DNA of 64,000 nucleotides from Sphingobium indicum B90A (GTDB taxonomy: Bacteria > Pseudomonadota > Alphaproteobacteria > Sphingomonadales > Sphingomonadaceae). The stretch is taken from NCBI RefSeq assembly GCF_000264945.2, contig NZ_CP013070.1, positions 2,170,001-2,234,000 on the forward strand. The letters run 5' to 3'. A program made the position numbers and the translations under genes. Of the stretch, positions 51,642 to 61,552 are shown in pieces (positions within the stretch are counted from its first letter, which is position 1; each line of letters opens with the position of its first letter). Under the pieces are notes generated by a model, which saw nothing but the letters and a program-made list of their open reading frames with translations, searched no databases and was not told the DNA's origin.

Positions 51642-53219
51642 ATGTTCAACGGAGCCATTCTTGTCGGCGCGAGCGAGCGCCAGGGCGGCGAACCCTTCTT
51701 CGCCATCGATCCGTCGACCGGCGCGAAGGGCGAGGTCGCCTTTCACAACGCTTCGGCCGCCGATGTGGCGGACGCCTGCGCGCTGGCCGACGCCGCGTTC
51801 GAGAGCTTCTCGACCCTGACGCCCGAAGCCCGCGCCGCCTTTCTGGAGGCGGTGGCCGACCGGATCATGGCCATTGGCGACCTGCTGATCACCACCGCCA
51901 TGACCGAGACCGGCCTGCCGCGCGGGCGGCTGGAGGGCGAGCGGGGCCGCACCGTCGGCCAGCTTCGCCTGTTCGCAGGCTATGTGCGCCAGGGCGACTG
52001 GCTGGACGCCACCATCGACAAGGCATTGCCGGAGCGCCAGCCGCTGCCGCGCAGCGACCTGCGCCGCGTCAACCAGCCGGTCGGTCCTGTCGCCGTGTTC
52101 GGCGCGTCCAACTTCCCGCTCGCCTTCTCGGTCGCGGGCGGCGACACCGCATCCGCCTTCGCCGCGGGTTGCCCGGTGGTGGTGAAGGGCCATCCGGCCC
52201 ATCCCGGCACCGGCGAACTGGTCGCCCGCGCCATCGCCGCGGCGGTCAGGGACAGCGGCCTGCATGAAGGCGTGTTTTCCTACCTGCCCGGCACGACCAA
52301 CGACCTGGGCGGCGCGCTGGTGGCCGATCCGCGCATCAAGGCTGTGGGCTTCACCGGGTCGCGGGGCGGCGGCCTTGCCCTCATGAAGATCGCGGCCGAG
52401 CGCAAGGAGCCGATCCCGGTCTATGCCGAAATGTCGAGCATCAATCCGGTCGTGCTGCTGCCCGGCGCGCTCGCCGCCCGCGCCGAAGCGCTGGGCACCG
52501 CCTTCGTCGGATCGCTGACGCTGTTTTCGGGCCAGTTCTGCACCAATCCCGGACTGGTGATCGCGATCGACAGCCCCGATCTGGACCGTTTCGTCGCTTC
52601 GGCGGCCCAGGCCCTGTCGGGCAATGCGGCGCAGGTCATGCTGACGCCCGGCATCCATGCCGCCTATGAAAAGGGCGTCGCGGCGCTGGCCGGGGCGGAG
52701 GGCGTCACCACCATCGCCCGCGGCATGGCGGCGGACGGCGTCCATCGCGGCCAGCATGCTCTGTTCGCCGCCAGCGGCGAGCAGTTCCGCGCCAATCCGG
52801 CGCTGGCGCATGAAGTGTTCGGTTCCTCCTCCATCCTCGTCAAATGCGCGACGATCGATGAGGTCATCGACACCATCGCCCGGATGGAGGGGCAGTTGAC
52901 CGCGACGCTCCAGATGGACGACGGCGACCAGGCCGATGCCGCGAAGCTGCTGCCCACCCTGTCCCGCAAGGTCGGGCGCGTGCTGGCGAACGGCTGGCCG
53001 ACCGGGGTGGAAGTCACCCATGCCATGGTGCATGGCGGCCCCTTCCCCTCCACCTCCGACGGCCGTTCGACGTCCGTGGGCACGCTGGCGATGATGCGCT
53101 TCCTGCGGCCGGTCTGCTATCAGGACGTGGCCGACGCGGTGCTGCCGCCCGCCCTCCAGGCCGCCAATCCGTGGAAGCTCAACCGCCGCGTCGAAGGCAG
53201 GCTGGAGATCGCCCGGTGA
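51642..53219 (+). CDS. Aldehyde dehydrogenase (NADP+), 2-oxoglutarate-semialdehyde type
   Basis: 525 residues. Catalytic cysteine is in LFSGQFCTNPGLV and the glutamate in VYAEMSSINPV; FGASNFPLAFSVAGGDTASA is the cofactor-binding start typical of the NADP+-dependent ketoglutarate semialdehyde (2,5-dioxovalerate) dehydrogenase group. It would carry out the last step of a non-phosphorylating pentose route, yielding 2-oxoglutarate. It follows the dehydratase by 22 bp and overlaps the next gene by 4 bp. Confidence 0.87.
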   Translation: MFNGAILVGASERQGGEPFFAIDPSTGAKGEVAFHNASAADVADACALADAAFESFSTLTPEARAAFLEAVADRIMAIGDLLITTAMTETGLPRGRLEGERGRTVGQLRLFAGYVRQGDWLDATIDKALPERQPLPRSDLRRVNQPVGPVAVFGASNFPLAFSVAGGDTASAFAAGCPVVVKGHPAHPGTGELVARAIAAAVRDSGLHEGVFSYLPGTTNDLGGALVADPRIKAVGFTGSRGGGLALMKIAAERKEPIPVYAEMSSINPVVLLPGALAARAEALGTAFVGSLTLFSGQFCTNPGLVIAIDSPDLDRFVASAAQALSGNAAQVMLTPGIHAAYEKGVAALAGAEGVTTIARGMAADGVHRGQHALFAASGEQFRANPALAHEVFGSSSILVKCATIDEVIDTIARMEGQLTATLQMDDGDQADAAKLLPTLSRKVGRVLANGWPTGVEVTHAMVHGGPFPSTSDGRSTSVGTLAMMRFLRPVCYQDVADAVLPPALQAANPWKLNRRVEGRLEIAR

Positions 53220-54217
53220 GCCTGTCCGGGACGCCATCCATGATCCGTTCGCTGGTCCAGTTCGAGGAGGGCGGCCGCCGCGGCGTCGCCGCCCTTGACG
53301 GAACCGGCGCGGCCCGGCGGGTGGAGGGCGCGGATTCCACCCGCGCGCTGGCGCTGGAGGCGATCGCGGCGGGGCAAGGCCTGGCCGCCATGGCCGAAGC
53401 GCGGCTGGGCGGGACGGTGGACCTTTCCGCCGTCCGGCTGCTCTGCCCCATCGACCATGAGGATGCCGCGCATCTGCTGGTCGCGGGCACGGGCCTTACC
53501 CATCTCGGATCGGCGGAGGGCCGCGACAAGATGCACAAGGCGGCCGCGTCGGGCGATCTGACCGACAGCATGCGCATGTTCCTGATGGGCGTGGAGGGCG
53601 GCAAGCCCGCCGACGGCGGCATCGGCGCGCAGCCCGAATGGTTCTACAAGGGCGACGGCCGGACACTGGTCCATCCCGGCGAGGATTTCGCCATGCCCGC
53701 CTTCGCGGAGGATGGCGGGGAGGAGCCGGAGGTCGCCGGCATCTACCTGATCGACGCGGACGGCGCGCCGGTCAGGCTGGGCTTTGCCCTGGGCAATGAA
53801 TTTTCCGATCATGTCACCGAACGCGGCAATTATCTCTGGCTCGCGCACAGCAAGCTGCGTCAGGCCGCGCTGGGGCCGGAACTGCTGCTGGGCGACCTGC
53901 CCGACGACCTGCGCGGCACCAGCCGCATCGTCCGCGATGGCGAGACGGTCTGGGAAAGGCCCTTCCTTTCCGGCGAGGCCAACATGTCGCACCGGATCGG
54001 CAATCTGGAACATCATCATTTCAAATATGGCCTGTTCCGTCGTCCGGGCGACATCCATGTCCATTTCTTCGGCACGGCCACCCTCTCCTTTTCGGACGGC
54101 TTCGCCGCGCGGGAAGGCGACGTGTTCGAGGTGGAGGCCGCGCCCTTCACCCTGCCGGTGCGCAACGGCCTGCGCCGCGCGGCGGACGAAGGCCTGGCAA
54201 GGGTGAAAGTCCTATGA
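53216..54217 (+). CDS. AraD1 (GguC) family protein, fumarylacetoacetase-like fold
   Basis: 333 residues from GTG (53216), which overlaps the aldehyde dehydrogenase TGA; an ATG at 53240 is an alternative. The central part fits the fumarylacetoacetate-hydrolase superfamily (LLVAGTGLTHLGSAEGRDKM, GFALGNEFSDHVTERGNYLWLAHSK). AraD1/GguC relatives occur in sugar-acid loci and may act as 2-keto-3-deoxy-pentonate dehydratase or hydrolase. Reaction here is inferred from context. Confidence 0.8.
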   Translation: MSLSGTPSMIRSLVQFEEGGRRGVAALDGTGAARRVEGADSTRALALEAIAAGQGLAAMAEARLGGTVDLSAVRLLCPIDHEDAAHLLVAGTGLTHLGSAEGRDKMHKAAASGDLTDSMRMFLMGVEGGKPADGGIGAQPEWFYKGDGRTLVHPGEDFAMPAFAEDGGEEPEVAGIYLIDADGAPVRLGFALGNEFSDHVTERGNYLWLAHSKLRQAALGPELLLGDLPDDLRGTSRIVRDGETVWERPFLSGEANMSHRIGNLEHHHFKYGLFRRPGDIHVHFFGTATLSFSDGFAAREGDVFEVEAAPFTLPVRNGLRRAADEGLARVKVL

Positions 54218-55137
54218 CCATCCGGGCAGGCCTTGTCGGGCTGGGCAAGATCGCCCGCGACCAGCATCTTCCCGCCATTGCGAGGACCGACGGCATAGAG
54301 CTGGTCGCCGTCGCCAGCCGCAATGCGCAGGGAGAGGGATTGAACAACTATCCCGATCTGGACGCGATGCTGGCCGGGGAGGCGGACATGGACGCCGTCA
54401 TCCTCTGCCAGCCGCCGCAGGTCCGCTACCAGGCGGCGCGGCAGGCGATCCTGGCGGGCAAGCATGTCTTCCTGGAAAAGCCGCCGGGCGCCACCGTGTC
54501 GGAAGTGGAGGCGCTGATCGCCCTTGCCGGGGCCCAGGGCGTCACCCTCTATGCAAGCTGGCATAGCCGCCATGCCGCCGCGGTCGCGCAGGCGAAGGCG
54601 TGGATAGCGTCGCGCGCGATCCGCCGCATCGACATCCAGTGGCGCGAGGATGTCCGTCACTGGCATCCGGGCCAGCCCTGGATCTGGGAAGCGGGCGGCT
54701 TCGGCGTGTTCGATCCGGGCATCAACGCCCTGTCGATCCTGACGGAGATCGTGCCGGAGCCGGTGACGATGCTGTCGGCCAGGCTGGAAGTGCCGGAGAA
54801 CAAGGACGCGCCCATCGGCGCGGCGCTCAGCATGGCGACGGCTTCGGGCGCGGCGGTGGAGGCCCTGTTCGACTGGCGCCAGACCGGCCCGCAGACCTGG
54901 GACATCGCGATCGAGACGGCGAACGGCAGCCTGCTGCTGTCGGAGGGCGGCAACACGCTGCGCCTGGACGGCGAAGTCCAGATCAAGGCGCCGGACGAGG
55001 AATATCCGGCCATGTACCGCCGCTTCGTCGGGCTGGTCGCGGACCGGGCGATCGACGCGGACATCGCGCCGTTGCGATTGGTGGCGGACGCCTTCCTTTG
55101 TGGCCGGCATTGCCCTACGACGGCCTTCGACGACTGA
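54214..55137 (+). CDS. Gfo/Idh/MocA family sugar 1-dehydrogenase (galactose/arabinose type)
   Basis: 307 residues. The Rossmann nucleotide motif is GLVGLGKIARDQH, and FLEKPPGATVSE carries the EKP signature of the family. WHSRHAAAVAQAKAW and WREDVRHWHPGQPWIW resemble the NAD(P)-dependent D-galactose / L-arabinose 1-dehydrogenases. It would make the lactone that enters this pathway. It overlaps the AraD1 gene by 4 bp (ATGA). Confidence 0.83.
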   Translation: MTIRAGLVGLGKIARDQHLPAIARTDGIELVAVASRNAQGEGLNNYPDLDAMLAGEADMDAVILCQPPQVRYQAARQAILAGKHVFLEKPPGATVSEVEALIALAGAQGVTLYASWHSRHAAAVAQAKAWIASRAIRRIDIQWREDVRHWHPGQPWIWEAGGFGVFDPGINALSILTEIVPEPVTMLSARLEVPENKDAPIGAALSMATASGAAVEALFDWRQTGPQTWDIAIETANGSLLLSEGGNTLRLDGEVQIKAPDEEYPAMYRRFVGLVADRAIDADIAPLRLVADAFLCGRHCPTTAFDD

Positions 55138-55154
55138 ACAGGGGGGCCTGAACA

Positions 55155-55910
55155 TTGGAAAGCGAGCGCAAGGACGTAACGGAACGCAAGATAGCTACGG
55201 ACGAAGGCTCGCTTCGCATCCACCAGGCCATCGCCCGGCAATTGGGCACGGCGATCCTGATGGGAACCCACAAGCCCGGCGACCTGTTCGAGGGGGAGAT
55301 AGAGGCGTCGGAGCGGCTCCGCGTGTCCCGCACCGCCTATCGGGAGGCGGTGCGCATCCTGATCGCCAAGGGGATGCTGGAAAGCCGGCCCAAGGCCGGA
55401 ACCCGCGTGCTGCCGCGCAGCCGATGGAACGTGCTGGACCCGGAAATGCTGGCCTGGATGTTCGCGGGGGAACCGGACCGCGACTTCATCCGCGACCTGT
55501 TCGAACTGCGCGGGGTGATCGAGCCGGCGGCGGCCGAATTCGCGGCGCGGCGGCGGACCGACGAGCAACTGGCCGTCATGGCGCAGGCGCTGGACGAGAT
55601 GGGAAAGCACGGCCTTTCGACGCCGGAGGGGCGGGCGGCGGACCAGCGTTTCCACCATGCGGTGCTGGCGGCGACGCATAATGACGCGCTCGCCGCGCTG
55701 GCCAGTTCGGTGGGAGCGGCGGTGGGTTGGACCACCACCTTCAAGCATCGCAAGAAGCTGCTGCCGCGCGATCCCCTGCCCGATCACGAGGCGGTCTATC
55801 AGGCCATCGCCGCCCGCGACACCGCCGCGGCGCGCAGCAGCATGGTGGAATTGCTGCGGCTGGCCATGGCCGACATGGACGTGGTGATGGCGGAACGCGG
55901 CAAGCCCTGA
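55155..55910 (+). CDS. FadR-subfamily GntR transcriptional regulator
   Basis: 251 residues from TTG (55155). The N-terminal winged helix (about 15-85) contains SERLRVSRTAYREAVRILIAKGML; the C-terminal FCD ligand domain (about 105-235) has LFELRGVIEPAAAEFAA and DQRFHHAVLAATHN with metal-type histidines. Last gene of the sugar-acid operon, so probably its repressor, responding to a pathway intermediate. Confidence 0.87.
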   Translation: MESERKDVTERKIATDEGSLRIHQAIARQLGTAILMGTHKPGDLFEGEIEASERLRVSRTAYREAVRILIAKGMLESRPKAGTRVLPRSRWNVLDPEMLAWMFAGEPDRDFIRDLFELRGVIEPAAAEFAARRRTDEQLAVMAQALDEMGKHGLSTPEGRAADQRFHHAVLAATHNDALAALASSVGAAVGWTTTFKHRKKLLPRDPLPDHEAVYQAIAARDTAAARSSMVELLRLAMADMDVVMAERGKP

Positions 55911-55941
55911 GCGAGGGCGCGCCGGCGGGCGGAATGCGCCG

Positions 55942-56824
55942 TCAGTTCACCGGGGCCCGCCGCCGGTAGCTGAGCGCCTCCGCCACATGGACGCGCCCGA
56001 CCCGCTCGGCGCCGGCCAGGTCGGCGATGGTGCGCGCCACGCGCAGCACGCGGGTATAGCCCCGCGCCGACAGCTTCATCGCCGCGGCCGCCTGCGCCAG
56101 CAGTTCGCGGCCGGCCTGATCCGGCCCGGCGACGTCCTCCAGCCGCTCTCCATCCACCTCGGCATTGGTGCGCAGCGAAGTCCCTTCGTAGCGGCGCGTC
56201 TGCACCGTCCGCGCCGCCGCGACGCGGGCCGCGACCTCGGCCGATCCTTCGGCGGGAGGGGGCAGGACCAGGTCCGCCGCCGTCACCGCCTGCACCTCCA
56301 CATGCAGGTCGATGCGGTCGAGCAACGGTCCCGACACCTTGGCCTGATAGTCCGCCGCGCAGCGCGGGGCGCGGGAACAGGCCAGCGCCGGGTCGCCCAG
56401 ATGGCCGCAGCGGCAGGGGTTCATCGCCGCCACCAACTGCACCCGCGCCGGGAAGGTGACATGCGCATTGGCCCGCGCCACGGTGACTTCCCCCGTCTCC
56501 AGCGGCTGGCGCAGCGAGTCCAGGACGGTCCTCTGGAATTCGGGCAGTTCGTCGAGGAACAGCACGCCCAGATGCGCCATGCTGACCTCGCCCGGCCGCG
56601 CCTTGTGCCCGCCGCCGACCAGCGCCGCCATGGACGCGCTGTGATGCGGATTGCGAAAGGGCCGCGCCCGGCTGATCCGCCCGCCCTCCAGCGTTCCCGC
56701 GACACTCGCCACCATGGATGTTTCCAGCGCTTCGCCCGGCGTCAGTTCGGGCAATATGCCGGGCAGGCAACTCGCCATCAGCGACTTGCCCGCGCCGGGC
56801 GGGCCGACCATCAGCAGGTTATGG
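55942..56824 (-). pseudogene. comM: comM/yifB Mg-chelatase-like ATPase, N-terminally truncated by an insertion
   Basis: About 293 C-terminal residues remain of a protein that normally has about 500. The P-loop (HNLLMVGPPGAGKSLM) is just inside the break, the Walker B region is VLFLDELPEF, and the C-terminal RVARTIADLAGAERV block is intact. Upstream of HNLL the sequence no longer resembles the usual AAGGHNLL, which places the break near 56824-56826. The start codon and N-terminal Lon-protease-like domain are lost, so the gene is interrupted. ComM is a helicase aiding natural transformation. Confidence 0.88.
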
Positions 56825-56851
56825 ACATAAGACCCCTGCTTCGGGTAGCTT

Positions 56852-57792
56852 ATGCCGATGGACGAAATGAACCCAAGCGCCTCCCCTATCCCCCGCCGAA
56901 AAGCCTACTCTTACTTGCGGTTTAGTACGCCTGAGCAGAGCAAGGGTGATAGCCGCCGCCGGCAAACAGACATGGCGGCCAAATACGCCCGCGAGCATGA
57001 TCTGGAATTGGACACGGTCCTAACCTTCCACGATGAGGGCATATCAGGCTTCCGGGGCCGCAATGCCGAAGCGGGACGACTGGCAGATTTCCTCGAAGCC
57101 GTGAAGGTCGGGCTGGTCCCGCAAGGGTCAGTCTTGCTGGTAGAGCAGCTAGATCGTTTAAGCCGTTTGGTGCCCCGTAAGGCCATGCGAGTGTTGGAGG
57201 ACATCGTGGAGGCGGGGGTTTCCGTTGTCACCCTTAACGATGGGCGCGAGTACACGCCGGCCTCCTTGGACCGAGACCCCACGGACCTACTGGTAGCTGT
57301 GCTGACCTTCATGCGGGCGAATGACGAGAGCGCCACCAAAGCAAAGCGTCTGTCCGCTGCTTGGGAAGCCAAGAGGGCAAACGTGGCCGCCAAGCCTCTC
57401 ACAGGCATCGTCCCTGCGTGGCTTGAGTTAGATAAGCAGACCCAGCAGATCAAGGTGATCCCCGAGCGGGCAGCGATCGTTCGGCGTATATTTTCGATGA
57501 CCTTAGATGGAACGGGGCAACACTCGATCGCGGCTACATTGAATGGTGAAGGGGTCGAGCCTTGGGGCACAGGGAAGCGCAAGGGCCTGCACTGGCATCG
57601 CTCCTATATTGCAAAGATACTCACCAATCCGGCCGTGATTGGCGTCCTCCATCCCCATCGGACCGAATATGCCGACGGCAAGAAACGGCGTATTCCGCTG
57701 GACACGGTGCCGCACTATTTCCCTGCTGTGATCTCGCCGGAGACGTGGGCAGACGCTCAGGCCCTGTTGACCGCCAAAGGGGCACCCAGAGG
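56852..57792 (+). pseudogene. Large serine recombinase (integrase), truncated by IS6100
   Basis: About 313 native residues remain of a family that usually has 450-600. The N-terminal resolvase domain shows the catalytic serine in YLRFSTPEQSKGDSRRR and the LVEQLDRLSRL block; the recombinase domain is seen in GTGQHSIAATLNGEGVEPWG and NPAVIGVLHPHR. The zinc-ribbon and coiled-coil C-terminus are missing: the frame runs into IS6100 at 57793 and stops 7 codons later. Codon use (TTA, AGA, GAT-rich stretches) is less GC-biased than its neighbours. Probably inactive. Confidence 0.87.
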
Positions 57793-58672
57793 GGCTCTGT
57801 TGCAAAAATCGTGAAGCTTGAGCATGCTTGGCGGAGATTGGACGGACGGAACGATGACGGATTTCAAGTGGCGCCATTTCCAGGGTGATGTGATCCTGTG
57901 GGCGGTGCGCTGGTATTGTCGCTATCCGATCAGCTATCGCGACCTTGAGGAAATGCTGGCGGAACGCGGCATTTCGGTCGACCATACGACGATCTATCGC
58001 TGGGTCCAGTGCTACGCCCCGGAGATGGAGAAGCGGCTGCGCTGGTTCTGGCGGCGTGGCTTTGATCCGAGCTGGCGCCTGGATGAAACCTACGTCAAGG
58101 TGCGGGGCAAGTGGACCTACCTGTACCGGGCAGTCGACAAGCGGGGCGACACGATCGATTTCTACCTGTCGCCGACCCGCAGCGCCAAGGCAGCGAAGCG
58201 GTTCCTGGGCAAGGCCCTGCGAGGCCTGAAGCACTGGGAAAAGCCTGCCACGCTCAATACCGACAAAGCGCCGAGCTATGGTGCAGCGATCACCGAATTG
58301 AAGCGCGAAGGAAAGCTGGACCGGGAGACGGCCCACCGGCAGGTGAAGTATCTCAATAACGTGATCGAGGCCGATCACGGAAAGCTCAAGATACTGATCA
58401 AGCCGGTGCGCGGTTTCAAATCGATCCCCACGGCCTATGCCACGATCAAGGGATTCGAAGTCATGCGAGCCCTGCGCAAAGGACAGGCTCGCCCCTGGTG
58501 CCTGCAGCCCGGCATCAGGGGCGAGGTGCGCCTTGTGGAGAGAGCTTTTGGCATTGGGCCCTCGGCGCTGACGGAGGCCATGGGCATGCTCAACCACCAT
58601 TTCGCAGCAGCCGCCTGATCGGCGCAGAGCGACAGCCTACCTCTGACTGCCGCCAATCTTTGCAACAGAGCC
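57793..58672 (+). mobile_element. IS6100 (IS6 family), complete
   Basis: Exactly 880 bp, bounded by 14-bp inverted repeats GGCTCTGTTGCAAA (57793-57806) and its complement (58659-58672), with the IS6100 transposase inside. The 8 bases on each side (CCCAGAGG left, CAGTTCTG right) differ, so there is no target-site duplication, which points to a rearrangement involving this copy. Confidence 0.95.
57824..58618 (+). CDS. tnpA: IS6100 transposase
   Basis: 264 residues from ATG 57824; ATG 57854 (MTDFKWRHFQ) is another commonly used start. A DDE transposase: the acidic triad lies in RLDETYVKVRGKW, TLNTDKAPSY and NVIEADHGKLK. The N-terminal helix-turn-helix region (DLEEMLAERGISVDHTTIYR) binds the ends. 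The reading frame is intact, so the element may be active. Confidence 0.96.
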   Translation: MLGGDWTDGTMTDFKWRHFQGDVILWAVRWYCRYPISYRDLEEMLAERGISVDHTTIYRWVQCYAPEMEKRLRWFWRRGFDPSWRLDETYVKVRGKWTYLYRAVDKRGDTIDFYLSPTRSAKAAKRFLGKALRGLKHWEKPATLNTDKAPSYGAAITELKREGKLDRETAHRQVKYLNNVIEADHGKLKILIKPVRGFKSIPTAYATIKGFEVMRALRKGQARPWCLQPGIRGEVRLVERAFGIGPSALTEAMGMLNHHFAAAA

Positions 58673-59059
58673 CAGTTCTGACAAGCGGCGGGCGGCAGAA
58701 ATGCGTTGCGGTCATGGCCCGCCGGCAAGGTCGTCAGAAAGGAAGGTTTTTGCGAACAGCGGGTGGCGCATAAAACGGGCACAGATATACGTTTACGACT
58801 GAACCAGTCGAAGCGCGCTGGCCGCGACCGTCCCGAATGGGATGGTATTATGGGAATGCAGGCTGCTGATGTTCGCAGTTGCAATATGGTCCGATCAGTG
58901 ACTATCTAGAGGCCTTCGACGGACCCGGATTGATTCGGGTGGCTCGGCCCGGCGCCTATCCCCGGGATAACCTTAGCGAATTTGGGCCTCGCTTCCGAGT
59001 ATCGTTGATTGAACGCGTCTGACGGCGTGCGCCCCTCGCTATTGCGATCAGGTTTCTAC
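58673..59059. other. Unassigned spacer right of IS6100
   Basis: 387 bp with lower GC in its first 250 bp. Short frames such as 58706-58909 (67 residues, Arg/Lys-rich) match nothing recognised and may be remnants of a gene cut by the IS6100 event. The last 150 bp precede sulP and should include its promoter; none was clear. Confidence 0.55.
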
Positions 59060-60544
59060 ATGACATTTGCTACTTCGCTTCGACGCGAATGGCTCTCGAA
59101 CCCGCGCGCCGACGTGCTTGCGGGTATCGTCGTCGCGCTCGCGCTGATCCCGGAGGCCATCGGCTTCTCGATCATTGCCGGCGTCGATCCAAGCGTCGGG
59201 CTGTTTGCCTCCTTCTCCATCGCCGTCATCATCTCGCTCGTGGGCGGACGCCCCGGCATGATTTCGGCCGCAACCGCCGCCATTGCGGTTCTTGTCCTGC
59301 CGCTGATCCGCGATCACGGCGTCCAGTACCTCTTTGCCGCCACCATCCTCATGGGACTGATCCAGGGCGTCGCCGGCTTCCTGAAGCTCGACCTGCTGAT
59401 GCAGTATGTGTCACGCTCGGTCATCACCGGCTTCGTCAACGCGCTCGCGATCCTAATCTTCATCGCGCAGCTTCCCCAGCTAACGAACGTCGGGTGGGAA
59501 ACCTACGCGATGGTCGCGGCGGGCCTGGCGATCATCTACCTGTTCCCGCGTCTGACCAAGGCGATCCCGTCGCCGCTGGTCGCGATCGTGATCCTGACGA
59601 TCGTCTCGATCTATGCCGGCATCAAGGTCAACACGGTGGGCGATATGGGCAAGCTGCCCTCGTCGCTGCCAGCGTTCGGCATCCCACAGGTGCCGTTCAC
59701 GCTGGAAACGCTGCGCATCATTTTCCCCTATTCGCTGACGATGGCGGCGGTTGGCCTGCTGGAATCGATGATGACCGCGCAGATCGTCGATGATCTGACC
59801 GACACGCCATCGAACAAGCGCCGCGAGATGAAGGGGCAGGGTATCGCCAATTTTCTGACCGGCTTCCTCGGCGGGATGGGCGGCTGCGCCATGATCGGGC
59901 AGTCGGTCATCAACGTGAAGTCGGGCGGCTCCACCCGCCTTTCCACCTTTGTGTCGGGCGCGTTCCTGCTGTTCCTGATCGTCGTACTGGGGCCGCTGGT
60001 CGCCCGCATTCCGATGCCGGCGCTGGTCGCGGTGATGATTATGGTGTCGATCGGCACCTTCTCCTGGGGATCGATCAGGAACCTCAAGAGCCATCCGTGG
60101 CAGTCGTCGGTTGTCATGCTGGTGACGGTGCTGGTTGTCGTCTCGACGCACGATCTGGCGCAAGGCGTGGTCGCAGGCGTGATCCTGTCCGGTCTGTTCT
60201 TCGCCAGCAAGGTCAAGCGCCTGTTCGACGTGGCATCCGAGCTGAGCGCGGATGGCAGGACGCGGACCTACCGCGTCTCGGGTCAGGTGTTCTTCGCCTC
60301 GTCCGAGCGGTTCGCCGACGCCTTCGACTTCAAGGAGGTGCTGGACAATGTGGTCATCGACCTGACCGCCGCGCACTTCTGGGACATTTCGGCGGTGGGG
60401 AGCCTCGACAAGGCGATCCTCAAGTTCCGCCGCGAAGGCACCCATGTCGAGGTCATCGGCCTCAATCAGGCGAGCGCGACGATGGTCGATCGCTTCGCCG
60501 TCCATGACAAGCCCGGCGCCGAAGCAGCGCTCGGCGCCCACTGA
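59060..60544 (+). CDS. SulP family anion transporter with STAS domain
   Basis: 494 residues from [10 protein letters not shown]; a TTG at 59009 would add 17 residues. About 11 or more helices with family blocks [20 protein letters not shown] and [20 protein letters not shown], followed by a C-terminal STAS domain (about 400-485; [22 protein letters not shown]). SulP proteins move sulfate, bicarbonate or organic anions; the substrate is not set by sequence. A Usp gene follows after 11 bp, suggesting joint expression. Confidence 0.92.
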   Translation: MTFATSLRREWLSNPRADVLAGIVVALALIPEAIGFSIIAGVDPSVGLFASFSIAVIISLVGGRPGMISAATAAIAVLVLPLIRDHGVQYLFAATILMGLIQGVAGFLKLDLLMQYVSRSVITGFVNALAILIFIAQLPQLTNVGWETYAMVAAGLAIIYLFPRLTKAIPSPLVAIVILTIVSIYAGIKVNTVGDMGKLPSSLPAFGIPQVPFTLETLRIIFPYSLTMAAVGLLESMMTAQIVDDLTDTPSNKRREMKGQGIANFLTGFLGGMGGCAMIGQSVINVKSGGSTRLSTFVSGAFLLFLIVVLGPLVARIPMPALVAVMIMVSIGTFSWGSIRNLKSHPWQSSVVMLVTVLVVVSTHDLAQGVVAGVILSGLFFASKVKRLFDVASELSADGRTRTYRVSGQVFFASSERFADAFDFKEVLDNVVIDLTAAHFWDISAVGSLDKAILKFRREGTHVEVIGLNQASATMVDRFAVHDKPGAEAALGAH

Positions 60545-60555
60545 GGAGAGGGCTT

Positions 60556-61398
60556 ATGAACCGCATATTGGCCTGTATCGACGCATCCACCTACGCGACC
60601 AGCGTCGTCGATCTGGCGGCCTGGGCCGCTACCCGGCTCGGGGCCGATGTCGAGCTGCTGCACGTCGTCCAGCGCAAGGATGCCGTGGCATCGCGCAACG
60701 ATCATAGCGGCGCGATCGGCCTCGGTGTCAAAAGCGAGCTGCTGGAAGAGCTGACCCGCATCGAGGAAGCGGCGGGGCGTCTTGCCATCGAGGAAGGGCG
60801 CATCCTGCTGGACGCAGGCGGCACTCGCTTGAAGGAGCAGGGCATCACGGTCGCGTCGATGCACCTGCATGGAGGGATCGTGGAGACGATCGTCGAGCGT
60901 GAAGCCGATGCTGCATTGGTCATCATCGGCAAGCGCGGCGCGTCGGGCGAGTTCGCGACCGACCATATCGGCTCCAAGGTCGAACGGGTCGTGCGTGCCA
61001 GCGACAAGCCGGTGCTGATCGCCTCACGCGAAGCCAAGGCACCTGACGCGGTGGTGATCGCCTTCGACAACAGCCCCGCCGCCTGCCGCGCTGTCCGTCA
61101 TGTCGCTACCTCGCCGCTGTTCGGTGGTTTGCCAGTACACCTCGTCATGGCGGGGCCGGATGATGGCAAACACCGCGACCAGCTCGGCGCAGCGGCAGCA
61201 ACGCTGCCCGCCTGTTCCGAAACCGTCCTGCGTGACGGCAAGGTCGATGCGGTGATCGGCGATCATATGGCGGCGCATCCCGGCGCGATGCTGGTGATGG
61301 GTGCCTATGGACACTCGCCGCTTCGCACCCTGATCGTCGGCAGCACGACGACAACGATGATCCGCACCGTTCGCGCCCCGGTACTGTTGGTACGCTGA
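60556..61398 (+). CDS. Universal stress protein, tandem UspA domains
   Basis: 280 residues, two Usp domains (about 1-150 and 157-280). The first begins NRILACIDASTYATSVVDLA; the second ends with MLVMGAYGHSPLRTLIVGSTT, close to the ATP-binding GxxGHxxxxxxxxGS signature, and the first has IIGKRGASGEFATDHIGSKVERV. It follows sulP by 11 bp. A likely soluble regulator of stress or of the transporter. Confidence 0.9.
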   Translation: MNRILACIDASTYATSVVDLAAWAATRLGADVELLHVVQRKDAVASRNDHSGAIGLGVKSELLEELTRIEEAAGRLAIEEGRILLDAGGTRLKEQGITVASMHLHGGIVETIVEREADAALVIIGKRGASGEFATDHIGSKVERVVRASDKPVLIASREAKAPDAVVIAFDNSPAACRAVRHVATSPLFGGLPVHLVMAGPDDGKHRDQLGAAAATLPACSETVLRDGKVDAVIGDHMAAHPGAMLVMGAYGHSPLRTLIVGSTTTTMIRTVRAPVLLVR

Positions 61399-61552
61399 CA
61401 TAGCCGGGGACGCGCCGGACCTTGATGCGCGGCGTCGGCAACTGCTGGCGCTTCGCGATCAGCTCGTCGCCGATGATGCTGCGGCCGAGGAAACGCGCGC
61501 CCCGGTCACGCTCGATCAGGAAAGCGTCGGCCGCCTGTCGCGGATCGACGCC

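Noticed and set aside
58498..58773. Short frame running from the IS6100 end into the right flank
   Set aside because: It starts inside the transposase in another frame and has no recognisable content.
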